Positions 1-7,717 of a stretch of DNA of 47,379 bases are shown in pieces (position 1 is the first letter of the stretch; each line of letters opens with the position of its first letter). Source of the DNA: Spirochaetota bacterium (lineage in GTDB: Bacteria; Spirochaetota; Spirochaetia; Treponematales; Treponemataceae). The notes below the pieces were generated by a model that did no database searches, was not told where the DNA came from, and saw only the letters and a program-made list of their open reading frames with translations. Made by a program: the position numbers and the translations under genes. Location of the stretch: the NCBI GenBank assembly GCA_023443865.1, contig JAEZST010000012.1, forward strand, positions 1 through 47,379. The letters are read 5' to 3'.

Positions 1-54
1 TTTGTTAAGATGCTCTTCACACATTCTCAACTTTTCTTTCATCGTTATTCGCAT
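1..54 (-). CDS. Start of a gene leaving the window, possibly a transposase
   Basis: Eighteen codons are open on the minus strand from an ATG at 54 to the window edge, starting MRITMKEKLRMCEEHLNK. A purine-rich GGAAGG lies about 10 bases upstream. The charged helical start would fit the N-terminal helix-turn-helix of an IS transposase. The hairpin and the repeated 18-bp motifs just upstream point the same way. The protein itself is too short to assign. Confidence 0.35.
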   Translation of the reverse strand, partial: MRITMKEKLRMCEEHLNK

Positions 55-117
55 AAAAAATAGCTTCCTTCCTGGTCAGGTATTTCAATTATACCTTTCT
101 CCAAGATTTGGAAGCTA
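55..117 (-). terminator. Long hairpin with T run directly before the partial gene
   Basis: TAGCTTCC (61-68) and GGAAGCTA (110-117) form a perfect 8-bp stem. Inside it GGTAT/ATACC arms form a second stem. On the minus strand the stem is followed by six T and then the ATG at 54. It could stop transcription entering from the phage side, a job such hairpins do at the ends of some insertion sequences. This role is inferred. Confidence 0.45.
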
Positions 118-139
118 ATTCAGACAATTTTGGCTTTAG

Positions 140-267
140 TGAACGAAAACGATACCTCAAAATCAGGGGTTTGAACGAAAGTGATACGTTGTTTTTGCCA
201 CTTTTTGTAGGTTCGATACTCGCCACCCTACTATCGTGCAACATATTTCTGAACGAAAGAGATACCT
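140..267. repeat. Three 18-bp direct repeats (iteron-like)
   Basis: The motif TGAACGAAAnnGATAC(C/G)T occurs at 140-157, 172-189 and 250-267, all in the same orientation, with non-coding DNA between. Spacing is 32 and then 78 bases. Ordered direct repeats near an element's end are typical of transposase-binding sites (IS21 family, Tn7-like) or of integrase arm sites. No gene explains them. Confidence 0.6.
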
Positions 268-293
268 AAAACGATAATTTTTGAGCTAAAGAT

Positions 294-704
294 TTATTGA
301 AACCTGAACATACTTTTGATGGCGTTCCATTTTGCAGTTTTTAATATCTTCTTTGCAACTGGATGTCTATCGTTTGCAGCAGCAACGATACACTCGTAAC
401 CCCTATCCCAATATTCCTCGGAAAGACTATAGTAAATCTTTGCCATTTTCATTTGAAGTGGACCAGATGCATGGGCTCTTGATAAATCGAAATACTTGAA
501 AGCTGTTATTCGATCTTCCTCTACCACCATTCCAAAGAAATGAATCGCACCATAAAGGTACTCGGCTAATGGACTTTTGCTATTGTCCGCTAAGTCTTGA
601 AGTCGTTTTACATCTTCTTTAGTAGCTTCTTTCTTAGCCAATCTCCATTTTATTTTGTAGAGGTCAGAAACCTCATGTGTCAACGTCTCTAAATTTTGTG
701 TCAT
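294..704 (-). CDS. Sel1/TPR-like repeat protein, accessory gene
   Basis: The protein has 136 residues, is soluble and all-helical. The middle (about 38-120) has the Sel1-like pattern of short helix pairs: a segment with PLAEYLYGAIHFFG, then AFKYFDLSRAHASG, then MKMAKIYYSL. Such repeats usually bind other proteins. There is no signal peptide. The start at 704 has a strong GGAGG seven bases upstream. The gene lies beyond the holin terminator and has its own operator-like dyads, so it is probably transcribed separately as a moron. Its partner and function cannot be read from the sequence. Confidence 0.6.
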   Translation of the reverse strand: MTQNLETLTHEVSDLYKIKWRLAKKEATKEDVKRLQDLADNSKSPLAEYLYGAIHFFGMVVEEDRITAFKYFDLSRAHASGPLQMKMAKIYYSLSEEYWDRGYECIVAAANDRHPVAKKILKTAKWNAIKSMFRFQ

Positions 705-717
705 AAATTAACACCTC

Positions 718-794
718 CTACTATATAAGTAGTAAGAAATTTCAATTTTTTAGCAAAAAAGTTTTATTTGATTGCTTTTACTACTTTGTAGTAA
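718..794 (-). promoter_or_regulatory. Two operator-like dyads upstream of the Sel1-like gene
   Basis: A perfect 7-3-7 palindrome, TTACTACTTTGTAGTAA, lies at 778-794. A related weaker dyad with CTAC/GTAG arms lies at 718-732, next to the ribosome binding site. A minus-strand TTGAAA with a nearby TATAGT sits between them, but its spacing of 14 is short for a promoter. The paired dyads suggest a dimeric regulator acting on this one gene. Confidence 0.45.
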
Positions 795-803
795 CTTTTT
801 TAC

Positions 804-842
804 AAAAAAGACCTCTTACAACTTTTTAGGTCGCAAGAGGTC
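804..842 (-). terminator. Terminator of the phage late operon
   Basis: On the minus strand GACCTCTT (842-835) pairs with AAGAGGTC (817-810), an 8-bp perfect stem followed by TTTTTT. It lies just after the holin stop at 848 and separates the late operon from the Sel1-like gene. Confidence 0.8.
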
Positions 843-847
843 ATTTT

Positions 848-1228
848 TCATATGTTCTTCAAACTATTAATAGAAGCTTCGATTTGATTATTTATCCATT
901 CATCTAAATCGCCATAATTCGATTTGATGTAAGTGACAAGTTCATCGTTAAATTGTGCTTTGATTATTGCCCTGGCTTTTTCAAGGGCGGTCTTCTGGGC
1001 AGTTTCATCGAACTTCCCACTATTCTTTAAGGATTCCACATAGGTTTGAAACACCGATTTAACGGCATCGAGAACTATCGCTGTGGCTTTGCTTAAGAAG
1101 TTAGCCGCTTTCTCGTCCTTTATTTTCGTTCCTATCAACTGGATCAGTTTTGTTCCAAGAAGACTTATTAGCGGAATCACGACAGCTGTAACAACAACCG
1201 ACAAGACATTGAGTAATATATCATTCAT
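848..1228 (-). CDS. Phage holin, LL-H family
   Basis: This 126-residue protein matches the LL-H-type holin layout. One hydrophobic N-terminal segment (about residues 5-32) is followed by a charged helical tail rich in alanine and lysine, including EKARAIIKAQF near residue 83 and a DEWINNQIEASINSL-like end. Holins of this family open the inner membrane at lysis time. The start overlaps the stop of the upstream membrane gene, so the two are translated together. Normally an endolysin follows; here a terminator does. Confidence 0.8.
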   Translation of the reverse strand: MNDILLNVLSVVVTAVVIPLISLLGTKLIQLIGTKIKDEKAANFLSKATAIVLDAVKSVFQTYVESLKNSGKFDETAQKTALEKARAIIKAQFNDELVTYIKSNYGDLDEWINNQIEASINSLKNI

Positions 1229-1554
1229 TAGCTTTTTCCTCCTTTGCTATGAAGACTTTTGTTTTTGATATGGTCATCAAGGTTCTTTGAAACATTGCTG
1301 ATATTGGTTTCTGCTTTGATGACTCGTCCTTCGAGTTCGGAAAAGCGAACCTCAAGTTTATCCATTGATTTTTCGATTCGATCAATAGAAGACTTGATAT
1401 AACCAACATCCGATATCAAAACACCTTCGTTTTTTCCTTCGCTTTTATGGTCGCCCTTCTCGTTCCTACGAAAGGCCAAAACAGCAAAGAAAATGCTCGA
1501 GCAAGTCCCGAGCACTCCAATAATAGAAATAACAATCGTTAATGCATTATCCAT
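1228..1554 (-). CDS. Small membrane protein with coiled coil, lysis accessory
   Basis: The chosen start (ATG at 1554) has GGAGG eight bases upstream and gives 108 residues. Residues 4-27 form one membrane helix. The rest is polar, with a heptad pattern (about 45-95: IKSSIDRIEKSMDKLEVRF, then ISNVSKNLDD) expected for a coiled coil. The layout resembles XhlA-type proteins, which act with holins in lysis, but the helix is N-terminal rather than C-terminal as in XhlA. It overlaps both neighbours by a few bases. A role in lysis is inferred from position and topology. Confidence 0.55.
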   Translation of the reverse strand: MDNALTIVISIIGVLGTCSSIFFAVLAFRRNEKGDHKSEGKNEGVLISDVGYIKSSIDRIEKSMDKLEVRFSELEGRVIKAETNISNVSKNLDDHIKNKSLHSKGGKS

Positions 1555-2155
1555 CCGCATCACCTCCACTTTCTACATACTTTTTCAAATAGTTAATAAT
1601 CGATTCAAAATCATCGATGTAATTCGCACCAATGACCTCTTTTTGGTTTTTGTATTCCTTGGCTTTTTCTAGATATGACTTTGGATAGACATTCTCGAAT
1701 TTGCCAGTTTCATCATAGTGAGCAAGTAGCCCACGAATACGATAAAGATGATAAAGTTTCTTACTAAACTCTTTTAGTCGCACATATTTTTCAAAATAAT
1801 CGATGTTTCTTTGAACCCATATTTTAACGGACTTACTCCAGTCAATTTTCGTAATTGATAAGAATTGATCTTTAAAACATTCGTCTAGATAGATAAGACT
1901 TTTATCTAGGCAAAGCACTTCGTCATTAAAAATAACCAAGTAATCTAGCAAGGAATCATCAAATGCCATCTTCCTTTTGAAAGACGAAATATCAAAGGCA
2001 AAGATGTCATCGCCATTTGCCTTATCAATTATGATTCCAGGATTACCATCAAGCACCACAATATAGTCATTGTCACTATCATTATTTTCAAAGCCAAACG
2101 CATATGAGCCACAACGGTACTTAGCTAGTACCTTAAATCCTTGAAATGTTTCCAT
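1547..2155 (-). CDS. Predicted nucleotidyltransferase (YcgL/COG3541-like)
   Basis: With the start at 2155 the protein has 202 residues. It opens with a Pol-beta-type nucleotidyltransferase signature, GSYAFGFENNDSDNDY (about 16-31): a GS pair followed after ten residues by DxD, with D28 and D30 as likely metal ligands. The C-terminal half is helical, with IWVQRNIDYFEKYVRL and a nearby RIRGLLAHY. The pattern fits the YcgL-type family, whose substrate is unknown. It lies between the fibre gene and the lysis genes, where phages often carry accessory genes. It could modify a host RNA or protein; the sequence does not say which. The upstream ORF extension to 2245 overlaps the fibre gene and is rejected. 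Confidence 0.65.
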   Translation of the reverse strand: METFQGFKVLAKYRCGSYAFGFENNDSDNDYIVVLDGNPGIIIDKANGDDIFAFDISSFKRKMAFDDSLLDYLVIFNDEVLCLDKSLIYLDECFKDQFLSITKIDWSKSVKIWVQRNIDYFEKYVRLKEFSKKLYHLYRIRGLLAHYDETGKFENVYPKSYLEKAKEYKNQKEVIGANYIDDFESIINYLKKYVESGGDADG

Positions 2156-2159
2156 TGCG

Positions 2160-2951
2160 TTACCTATAACAAGCAATGGCCTTGACATTGTGAGTGGTTT
2201 CACTAACGCCAATAACCATTTGGTTAGTCTCTGGTAGGAATTCAAGAGTCATAAGGCATTGGGCTGTACCAGAATAATAAATGGTTGATGTCATCGAGGT
2301 ATTGTTACCAATATTAATCCCAGATACTACTACATACTGGTTAAGAATATGAACAACGACTATACTTTTCTCTAAAATGGCTTTTTTAATATTAGGAAAA
2401 TAGAAATATTTTCCGCTTTGATGGGAAGGTGAAGAACGCCACATAGTAAAGTTGTCATCGACATAATCTTTTGATTGTTGAACGCTTTCTTTAATGGCCG
2501 TACCGCACGATTTTATTTTCGTGGGTGCGTAACTCGTATCGAGAGTGAGTGCCGTTGTAGTCTTAGTATACCTTGCAATTGCAAACTGGTACTTTGAACC
2601 ACCATTTTGGAGGTTCTCTTGAGTAAGAGTCGGATAAGTGCCAGCTGTTTCTATTTTTTCTAAAGACACACTATTGGTAGCTAGATTCACGGTCACGCAG
2701 ATATAACCATATTTTGTGGAATCCAAAGAGATATAAACGGATGTTCCGCTCTCGACATATATTCTTCGCCCATAGATCATCACATAGCCATCCGTAAAAT
2801 TAATGTAGTTATTGGCAGCAGTACACGTGACCCCACTGCCGAGACTTTCCATGATTCCAGCTTTGATTAAGTCTCCACCATGGAAATTGAAATCGGCATC
2901 CTGCTTGGAAGTAACCGATGAACCATCGAAGGTTATTTTAAGTAGTCCCAT
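2160..2951 (-). CDS. Tail fibre or baseplate protein, likely receptor binding
   Basis: The 263-residue protein starts with MGLLKITFDGSSVTSKQDAD. A beta-rich N-terminal domain continues to about residue 150 with repeated short strands (YVMIYGRRIYVESG, then YGYICVTVNLATNSV). This resembles the attachment domains of baseplate wheel or fibre proteins of Gram-positive siphoviruses. A short helical linker near 155-165 precedes a second beta-rich domain that could bind the receptor. It follows the tail hub gene directly, with GGAGG before its start. The assignment rests on position and architecture. Confidence 0.6.
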   Translation of the reverse strand: MGLLKITFDGSSVTSKQDADFNFHGGDLIKAGIMESLGSGVTCTAANNYINFTDGYVMIYGRRIYVESGTSVYISLDSTKYGYICVTVNLATNSVSLEKIETAGTYPTLTQENLQNGGSKYQFAIARYTKTTTALTLDTSYAPTKIKSCGTAIKESVQQSKDYVDDNFTMWRSSPSHQSGKYFYFPNIKKAILEKSIVVVHILNQYVVVSGINIGNNTSMTSTIYYSGTAQCLMTLEFLPETNQMVIGVSETTHNVKAIACYR

Positions 2952-4015
2952 TATTCGTTCCTCCTATTTAATAATTTCATTTTTTCAGTCAACTTGATTC
3001 GATGTTCGCCAAGGGTGACTGAAGCAATGACGAATGAATTTTTAAACGACAACCTCGTGACCAAAGTATCATAGGTTTTGTTTTCGCCCACGAAACTCAC
3101 AAAATCCCCAACCTCAAAGTTCCTATATGGAGCAATGGTTGAGTTGGCTATAGTGATATTAAAAGTGATATTATGATCCAAACTCGAGTTCAGTAGGCTT
3201 TCCGTGGCCTTACTGGCGAGATTTAGGTAGTCGTTGTCCGAATACTTCTCGTATTTAAAATATGCCTTAGAAGGCCTATTTTCCACGAGTGGGTTCGTTC
3301 CGATTGTGCCATCGTTAAGCATGACATAAGAGATTATCGTCTTATATGAGGTGTTGTCGGATTTTGGCACATAGATGATTTCGTTAATCGATTCCTCATC
3401 CGTATCGTTAATTACAAGGTCGGAAAGAGCACCAAGGTTATAGCGAATCGCTAGTCCCTTAGTGACATCAATCGCCTTGATTAGTATTTTGGAAATCTGT
3501 CCATCATCATAGATGAGTTCATAGGCAAGTCGAACCGAGAACTCCTTCATTATGGTTTCGTTTAAGTCCACAATTGATTCGAGGGTATCATCATCGAAAG
3601 TGAGTGAGCCATATTTAGAAGTCTTGTTTTGAAACAAAAGGTAGGTCATTTTTTTATGCCTATCAATCGTGTTATAGAAAGTGGACTTAATGATGTTAAG
3701 AATATAGTCACCAACATTCTCATTATTGAGATTTGCCACCGGAACTTTAATATCAAATTTTGATATGAAGTCATAGGCTTGAATACTTGTTGTGAATTCA
3801 TCGCTACTTTCAATTGTCGTGATGCTTCCGACAAAGGTCATGAGCTCGTTTTTAATGACGAGCAAATCCCCTACTTCAGCGTTGATATTAACTTTGTTAA
3901 TAACAAGGCTAGACTTCTGGGGAATAACCGAGTCGATGACGATTTCAAAATCATTGCTAAGAAACGCATAGTCTTTGACTTTCAAGGAGAGTCCATCGAG
4001 AAAAGTTACATTCAT
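2951..4015 (-). CDS. Tail hub / Tal-like tail-tip protein
   Basis: At 354 residues this lies between Dit and the fibre gene, the normal place of the tail-associated lysin or hub protein. It is beta-rich throughout and looks like the structural N-terminal part of Tal proteins (gp27-like fold), with an OB-like stretch near the end (FEVGDFVSFVGENKTYDTLV). No peptidase or lysozyme domain is visible, so it is the short, non-enzymatic form. It should cap the tail tube below Dit and anchor the fibres. It shares its last base with the start of the next gene, showing tight late-operon packing. Confidence 0.7.
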   Translation of the reverse strand: MNVTFLDGLSLKVKDYAFLSNDFEIVIDSVIPQKSSLVINKVNINAEVGDLLVIKNELMTFVGSITTIESSDEFTTSIQAYDFISKFDIKVPVANLNNENVGDYILNIIKSTFYNTIDRHKKMTYLLFQNKTSKYGSLTFDDDTLESIVDLNETIMKEFSVRLAYELIYDDGQISKILIKAIDVTKGLAIRYNLGALSDLVINDTDEESINEIIYVPKSDNTSYKTIISYVMLNDGTIGTNPLVENRPSKAYFKYEKYSDNDYLNLASKATESLLNSSLDHNITFNITIANSTIAPYRNFEVGDFVSFVGENKTYDTLVTRLSFKNSFVIASVTLGEHRIKLTEKMKLLNRRNE

Positions 4016-4016
4016 A

Positions 4017-4838
4017 TTAATTTGCTATATAGCCCTCCAAGAAAGATATCGAACATTTGGTTTTCTTGCTCACTCCTGGTTCAAAATGTAAATCGTATGT
4101 GCCTACTGGAAGGAAGAGGAAGTTATCGCAAGTGAAGTCTTGCTTGTCGTAAATGTTAGTCGTAACACCATTGATGGTTTCTTCAATCTTCTGATCAGTT
4201 GGATCACTTTCAATTTCAAGGGTGGTATCACTTCTTGAAAGAATCAATCGAAGTTTGGAAACTACCACACCCTCCTTTTCTATTGAGAGCGTTGGATTAT
4301 CAACTGCTCCTTGAATGAGAATTCGCATTGGAGCTTTAAACATTCCACTATTCGTCACACTCTTTCTTCCATTAAAGGTTGTGGAGTAAATGAATGGATA
4401 AGGATATGGATACACCTTCTTGTTTGTGTTTTCGTCCACTTCGATCTCGGTCGACTTCTTCACAATCCATAACGAGAGTTTCTCAAGAACCAAGGAACTC
4501 TTGATTGTTCCAGCTTCAAGTTGACCCTTTGTGCAGGACTTTATGTCAACATAGCAATACTTTGTATTGTTTGAAACATAATACAATCTTAGCGACTTGC
4601 TTTTCCTAACGAACTCAAGCCACTTCGCAAAACCAACATATCCTTCAAGAAAGATGAGGTTGAGGTTGATTTCGCTCAACGGCAAAGTCTTATTGGTCAC
4701 GAGATAGGTGTTATCATACTTTTGATGTTCGACATCATACTCGAAGCCTAGCCCGTCAAGGGAATCGATGAGCGTATTGCATCGGTAGTCCAGAAAGAAG
4801 GTGCTACCGACATCGTTAACTAAATAAAGAGAACGCAT
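4017..4838 (-). CDS. Distal tail protein (Dit-like)
   Basis: The ATG at 4838 is preferred to an earlier GTG because AGGAGG sits 11 bases before it. The 273-residue product has the two-domain beta architecture of Dit proteins. The first half contains NKTLPLSEINLNLIF and a typical YVSNNTKYCYVDIKS strand pair. The second half ends with LPVGTYDLHFEPG. Dit forms the hexameric ring linking tube and baseplate. Its place right after the tape measure supports this. Confidence 0.72.
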   Translation of the reverse strand: MRSLYLVNDVGSTFFLDYRCNTLIDSLDGLGFEYDVEHQKYDNTYLVTNKTLPLSEINLNLIFLEGYVGFAKWLEFVRKSKSLRLYYVSNNTKYCYVDIKSCTKGQLEAGTIKSSLVLEKLSLWIVKKSTEIEVDENTNKKVYPYPYPFIYSTTFNGRKSVTNSGMFKAPMRILIQGAVDNPTLSIEKEGVVVSKLRLILSRSDTTLEIESDPTDQKIEETINGVTTNIYDKQDFTCDNFLFLPVGTYDLHFEPGVSKKTKCSISFLEGYIAN

Positions 4839-4839
4839 A

Positions 4840-7155
4840 TTAGTAAGCACCTCCTAACGCTTTGTTGATTGTGTCGACATCCACATCGCCACTCGTATTG
4901 ATGGTGACGTTATTGTTCGTTGTCGAATTGTCGTTTGTGGAATTGGCATAGGTATTACCTCCGCCATTTGATACGGTCTCCGTAGCTGCACTGCTATTTC
5001 CCCAACCGAAGAGATTTCCTATCCAACCGAATATGTTTCCGACTTTGTCAAAAATCCATTGAATAGCACTCATGATGCCATTAAGTAAGTCAAGAATTGG
5101 TTTAAGAATTTGAAACAAAACTTGAAGAACTGGCATGATGATTGTCTTAATGACATTTGCGAGTATTTCCAAAACAGGAGATATGAACTCTAGTAAAGTA
5201 GATACTACTTGTAAAATATAAAGAATTGGGGTCAATAGCGTTTCTATTAACGGAGCAAGAATCCCTATTAATGACGAGATTATTTCAATTATGATTCCAA
5301 TGAAAGTAAAGAGAGGCTCAAGCAAAGCAATAATGATTTCAAGAATCGGTTCAAGGATCTCTATGAGAATATCTAATAGGTTCACAATGAGCTCAATGAT
5401 GACACCGAGGATATCTACTATTACCTGGATGATTTCAATGACAACGCCAATCACGGAATTTATGAGTTCAACCACCACTTGAATGATTTGTACCATCAAA
5501 CCGATGATGACCTTTATCACTTCAGCTACAGGAACAAGAATCATTTCAATTAATTGAATGACTGGAACAAGAACATCGATGAGCATATTCACAATTTGCT
5601 CAACAATAGGCAATAACGATTCGATTAATCCAATCACTACATCAACAACGCCCATTAAGGCATCCAAAATCTGATTCAGCGAATTGACTAAAATATCAAT
5701 AACGACATTCAAAACCTCTATTATTTCATCAAGAATGGGTTTCAAAGCCGAGATTAACTTATCAATCAACTTCGCTAAAATCAAAAAGACTTCTTGCAAC
5801 ATATCAAAGACTCTCTTAAGAAGAGCTCTAAATGACTCATTTTGCAGAAGGATTACTGCAATTATTGCTATAAGAGCAGCCCAACCTGCGGTCGAGGCTT
5901 TGACGGCCACCCCCATAATCGAAACTGCACCTTTCACAGCTGTAAAGGAAGTAACCAAAGTTTTTATCACTGGTATAAGTTTTCCAACAGTAACAAGCAC
6001 TGGTCCAAGAGCCGTAACGACTCCAAGAAATACCCCAATTGTCACCTTCATTCCTTTGGAAAGATTAGTCCACCAGTTAATAAGTTTCTGCACAACTGGA
6101 ATAACTTTCTCTCGAATAGCGTTTATCACCTTTTCAAGAGTTGGGAGCAGTGTTGCAGCAAAGCTCATCGCTAATGCGGATACTGATTGTTTTAGATTAT
6201 CTAGAGAATCATTAAAAGTACCAGATATATCTGCTTCTTCTTGGGTATAAATTCCATATTCTTCTGCTTTATCTTTTAGAGAATCCATCTCGCTAGAAGT
6301 GGCAGACAAAACTGGTGCGAGTTGAGTACCAAGTTTCTCACCAAAGAAATCGTTAGCGACAGCTGTCCTAACCGAGGCATCTTCCACCCCTGCTAGGGCA
6401 TTTCTAATTTTATCGAACGCTTCTTCGGTGTTTAGCCCAGCTAAATCTTCAACACTCAGTCCGATCATCGCAAGTGAATCAGCAACGGAGTCACCATTTC
6501 CACTAGCTATTGCACCAAGTATGGAATTGGTTTTTGAAAGAGCCTTGTCCATATCCTCGGTTGAACTGCCTAGAAGTTTTGCAGCATATTCATATTTTTG
6601 CAAAGCCTCAACGGAAATCCCTAGTTTCTTTGCGTTATCGTTAATCTCATCAACCGTGTTAGCGGTCTTAATTGTTAGAGCGGACAAAGCCGTTCCTGCT
6701 GCCACCACTGGAAGAGTGACGTACTTAGTCAAAGAAGACCCTACTTTCGCAAGATTCGAATAATTGATATTCCCTAGGGACTTTATCTTCTTATTCGTCT
6801 GGTCGAGCTCGGTATTTAGTCGAGCAACTTCCGCTTCACTATAAATGACTCCTCTTTCGAGTTTCTTAAATTCACTCTCACTCATCGCTCCGACTTGAAC
6901 AGCCTTCTTTGCGTTTTCAAGCTGAGCATTTTGTTCCACCAATTTTTGTTTAGTTATGGCCAATGTCTGATTAAGAATAGATTGTTTTTCTTTCCATAAA
7001 TCGATGTTAGAAGAGTCATACTTCAAATTAGCGTTTATGGCCTTTAAATCTTTAGATTGTTCTTTTAGATCTTTATTAAGAGATGAAAGCTTGGTATCGA
7101 GTTCGGTGGTATCTAGACCAAGTTTGATGTTAATTCCACGTATTGTTTCTGCCAT
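4840..7155 (-). CDS. Tape measure protein
   Basis: At 771 residues this is the longest phage protein. The first 130 residues are coiled coil (LDTKLSSLNKDLKEQSKDLK and following). A region around 150-330 resembles phage tail tape measure domains (TANTVDEINDNAKKLGISVE). From about 370 to 690 there are many hydrophobic helices with a repeating I-L-x-P-I-L/V-E-x-I-I pattern of roughly 11 residues, followed by an N/T-rich C-terminus. The hydrophobic repeats set tail length and may enter the membrane during DNA injection. AAAGGAGGTG precedes the start. Overlapping plus-strand reading frames are by-products of the repeat. Confidence 0.93.
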   Translation of the reverse strand: MAETIRGINIKLGLDTTELDTKLSSLNKDLKEQSKDLKAINANLKYDSSNIDLWKEKQSILNQTLAITKQKLVEQNAQLENAKKAVQVGAMSESEFKKLERGVIYSEAEVARLNTELDQTNKKIKSLGNINYSNLAKVGSSLTKYVTLPVVAAGTALSALTIKTANTVDEINDNAKKLGISVEALQKYEYAAKLLGSSTEDMDKALSKTNSILGAIASGNGDSVADSLAMIGLSVEDLAGLNTEEAFDKIRNALAGVEDASVRTAVANDFFGEKLGTQLAPVLSATSSEMDSLKDKAEEYGIYTQEEADISGTFNDSLDNLKQSVSALAMSFAATLLPTLEKVINAIREKVIPVVQKLINWWTNLSKGMKVTIGVFLGVVTALGPVLVTVGKLIPVIKTLVTSFTAVKGAVSIMGVAVKASTAGWAALIAIIAVILLQNESFRALLKRVFDMLQEVFLILAKLIDKLISALKPILDEIIEVLNVVIDILVNSLNQILDALMGVVDVVIGLIESLLPIVEQIVNMLIDVLVPVIQLIEMILVPVAEVIKVIIGLMVQIIQVVVELINSVIGVVIEIIQVIVDILGVIIELIVNLLDILIEILEPILEIIIALLEPLFTFIGIIIEIISSLIGILAPLIETLLTPILYILQVVSTLLEFISPVLEILANVIKTIIMPVLQVLFQILKPILDLLNGIMSAIQWIFDKVGNIFGWIGNLFGWGNSSAATETVSNGGGNTYANSTNDNSTTNNNVTINTSGDVDVDTINKALGGAY

Positions 7156-7170
7156 GCTTTCACCTCCTTT

Positions 7171-7401
7171 CTAAAGCAAAAATGCATCAATATCGCTTTG
7201 AGAAGCCTTTTTAGAACCACCGCTGATTCCTTGCATTTGCTCCTTGGCGATGTCGACCATTTCCATATAGACTTCAATATCAAAAAGATCGGCGTCCCTG
7301 ATTGGAATGCCGATTTGTGCCAAGTTATAGATGATATTGCTTGTTACACTATGACTTGGCTTATTATTGTGGGGACTCGTGGTCTCCTGGTGCTTCTTTT
7401 T
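7171..7401 (-). CDS. Second tail assembly chaperone frame, probably made by frameshift
   Basis: After the first chaperone frame, another frame is open from 7401 to a TAG at 7171. It encodes SPHNNKPSHSVTSNIIYNL, then AQIGIPIRDADLFDIEVYME, ending KASQSDIDAFLL. It has no start codon with a ribosome site. This is the usual gpG/gpGT layout, in which a minority product is made by frameshifting. A run of seven A on the minus strand (7403-7397) lies at the start of the overlap. A -2 slip there enters this frame; a -1 slip gives only a short tail of about 20 codons. The exact slip site is not proven. Confidence 0.55.
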   Translation of the reverse strand, partial: KKKHQETTSPHNNKPSHSVTSNIIYNLAQIGIPIRDADLFDIEVYMEMVDIAKEQMQGISGGSKKASQSDIDAFLL

Positions 7402-7714
7402 TTAGTCCTCCTAAAAGGACACCAATTGCATCAGATAAATCCTCGAGTTCCTTCGTGTTGCTTAACACATCAAAATCGAAACCGAGCAAAAACTCTTCAT
7501 AGGATTCCTTTGTGTAAGGTTTATGTAAAACATAAACGATACGGAATAAGACATCGATGATTTTGCCATATTGCCCTTTTGCCTTTTTGTCAGAATCGAG
7601 GGTTTGAACATCGTCAAAGAGCTCAGTCCCAAATGTCGAACGATAAGTAATGATAGTTCCAAGAGATGAGCGAAGTTTTAGTTCTTTCCCACCTAAAGTT
7701 ATGGTCTTTTCCAT
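7364..7714 (-). CDS. Tail assembly chaperone (gpG-like)
   Basis: The 116-residue protein MEKTITLGGKELKLRSSLGT... is typical of chaperones that coat the tape measure in Gram-positive siphoviruses. It has a short N-terminal beta hairpin, then helices (YRSTFGTELFDDVQ, FLLGFDFDVL, LEDLSDAIGVLLGG). It sits between the tail tube and tape measure genes, the diagnostic position. It is absent from mature virions in related phages. A seven-A run lies near its 3' end. Confidence 0.75.
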   Translation of the reverse strand: MEKTITLGGKELKLRSSLGTIITYRSTFGTELFDDVQTLDSDKKAKGQYGKIIDVLFRIVYVLHKPYTKESYEEFLLGFDFDVLSNTKELEDLSDAIGVLLGGLKKEAPGDHESPQ

Positions 7715-7717
7715 CGC

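Noticed and set aside
240..267. Possible tRNA remnant from TTCGA near 213-217
   Set aside because: Only the T-loop-like pentamer matches; no acceptor or anticodon arm can be drawn.
5291..6250. Plus-strand open frames over the tape measure gene
   Set aside because: They mirror the repetitive hydrophobic codons of the tape measure gene on the other strand and have no ribosome sites.
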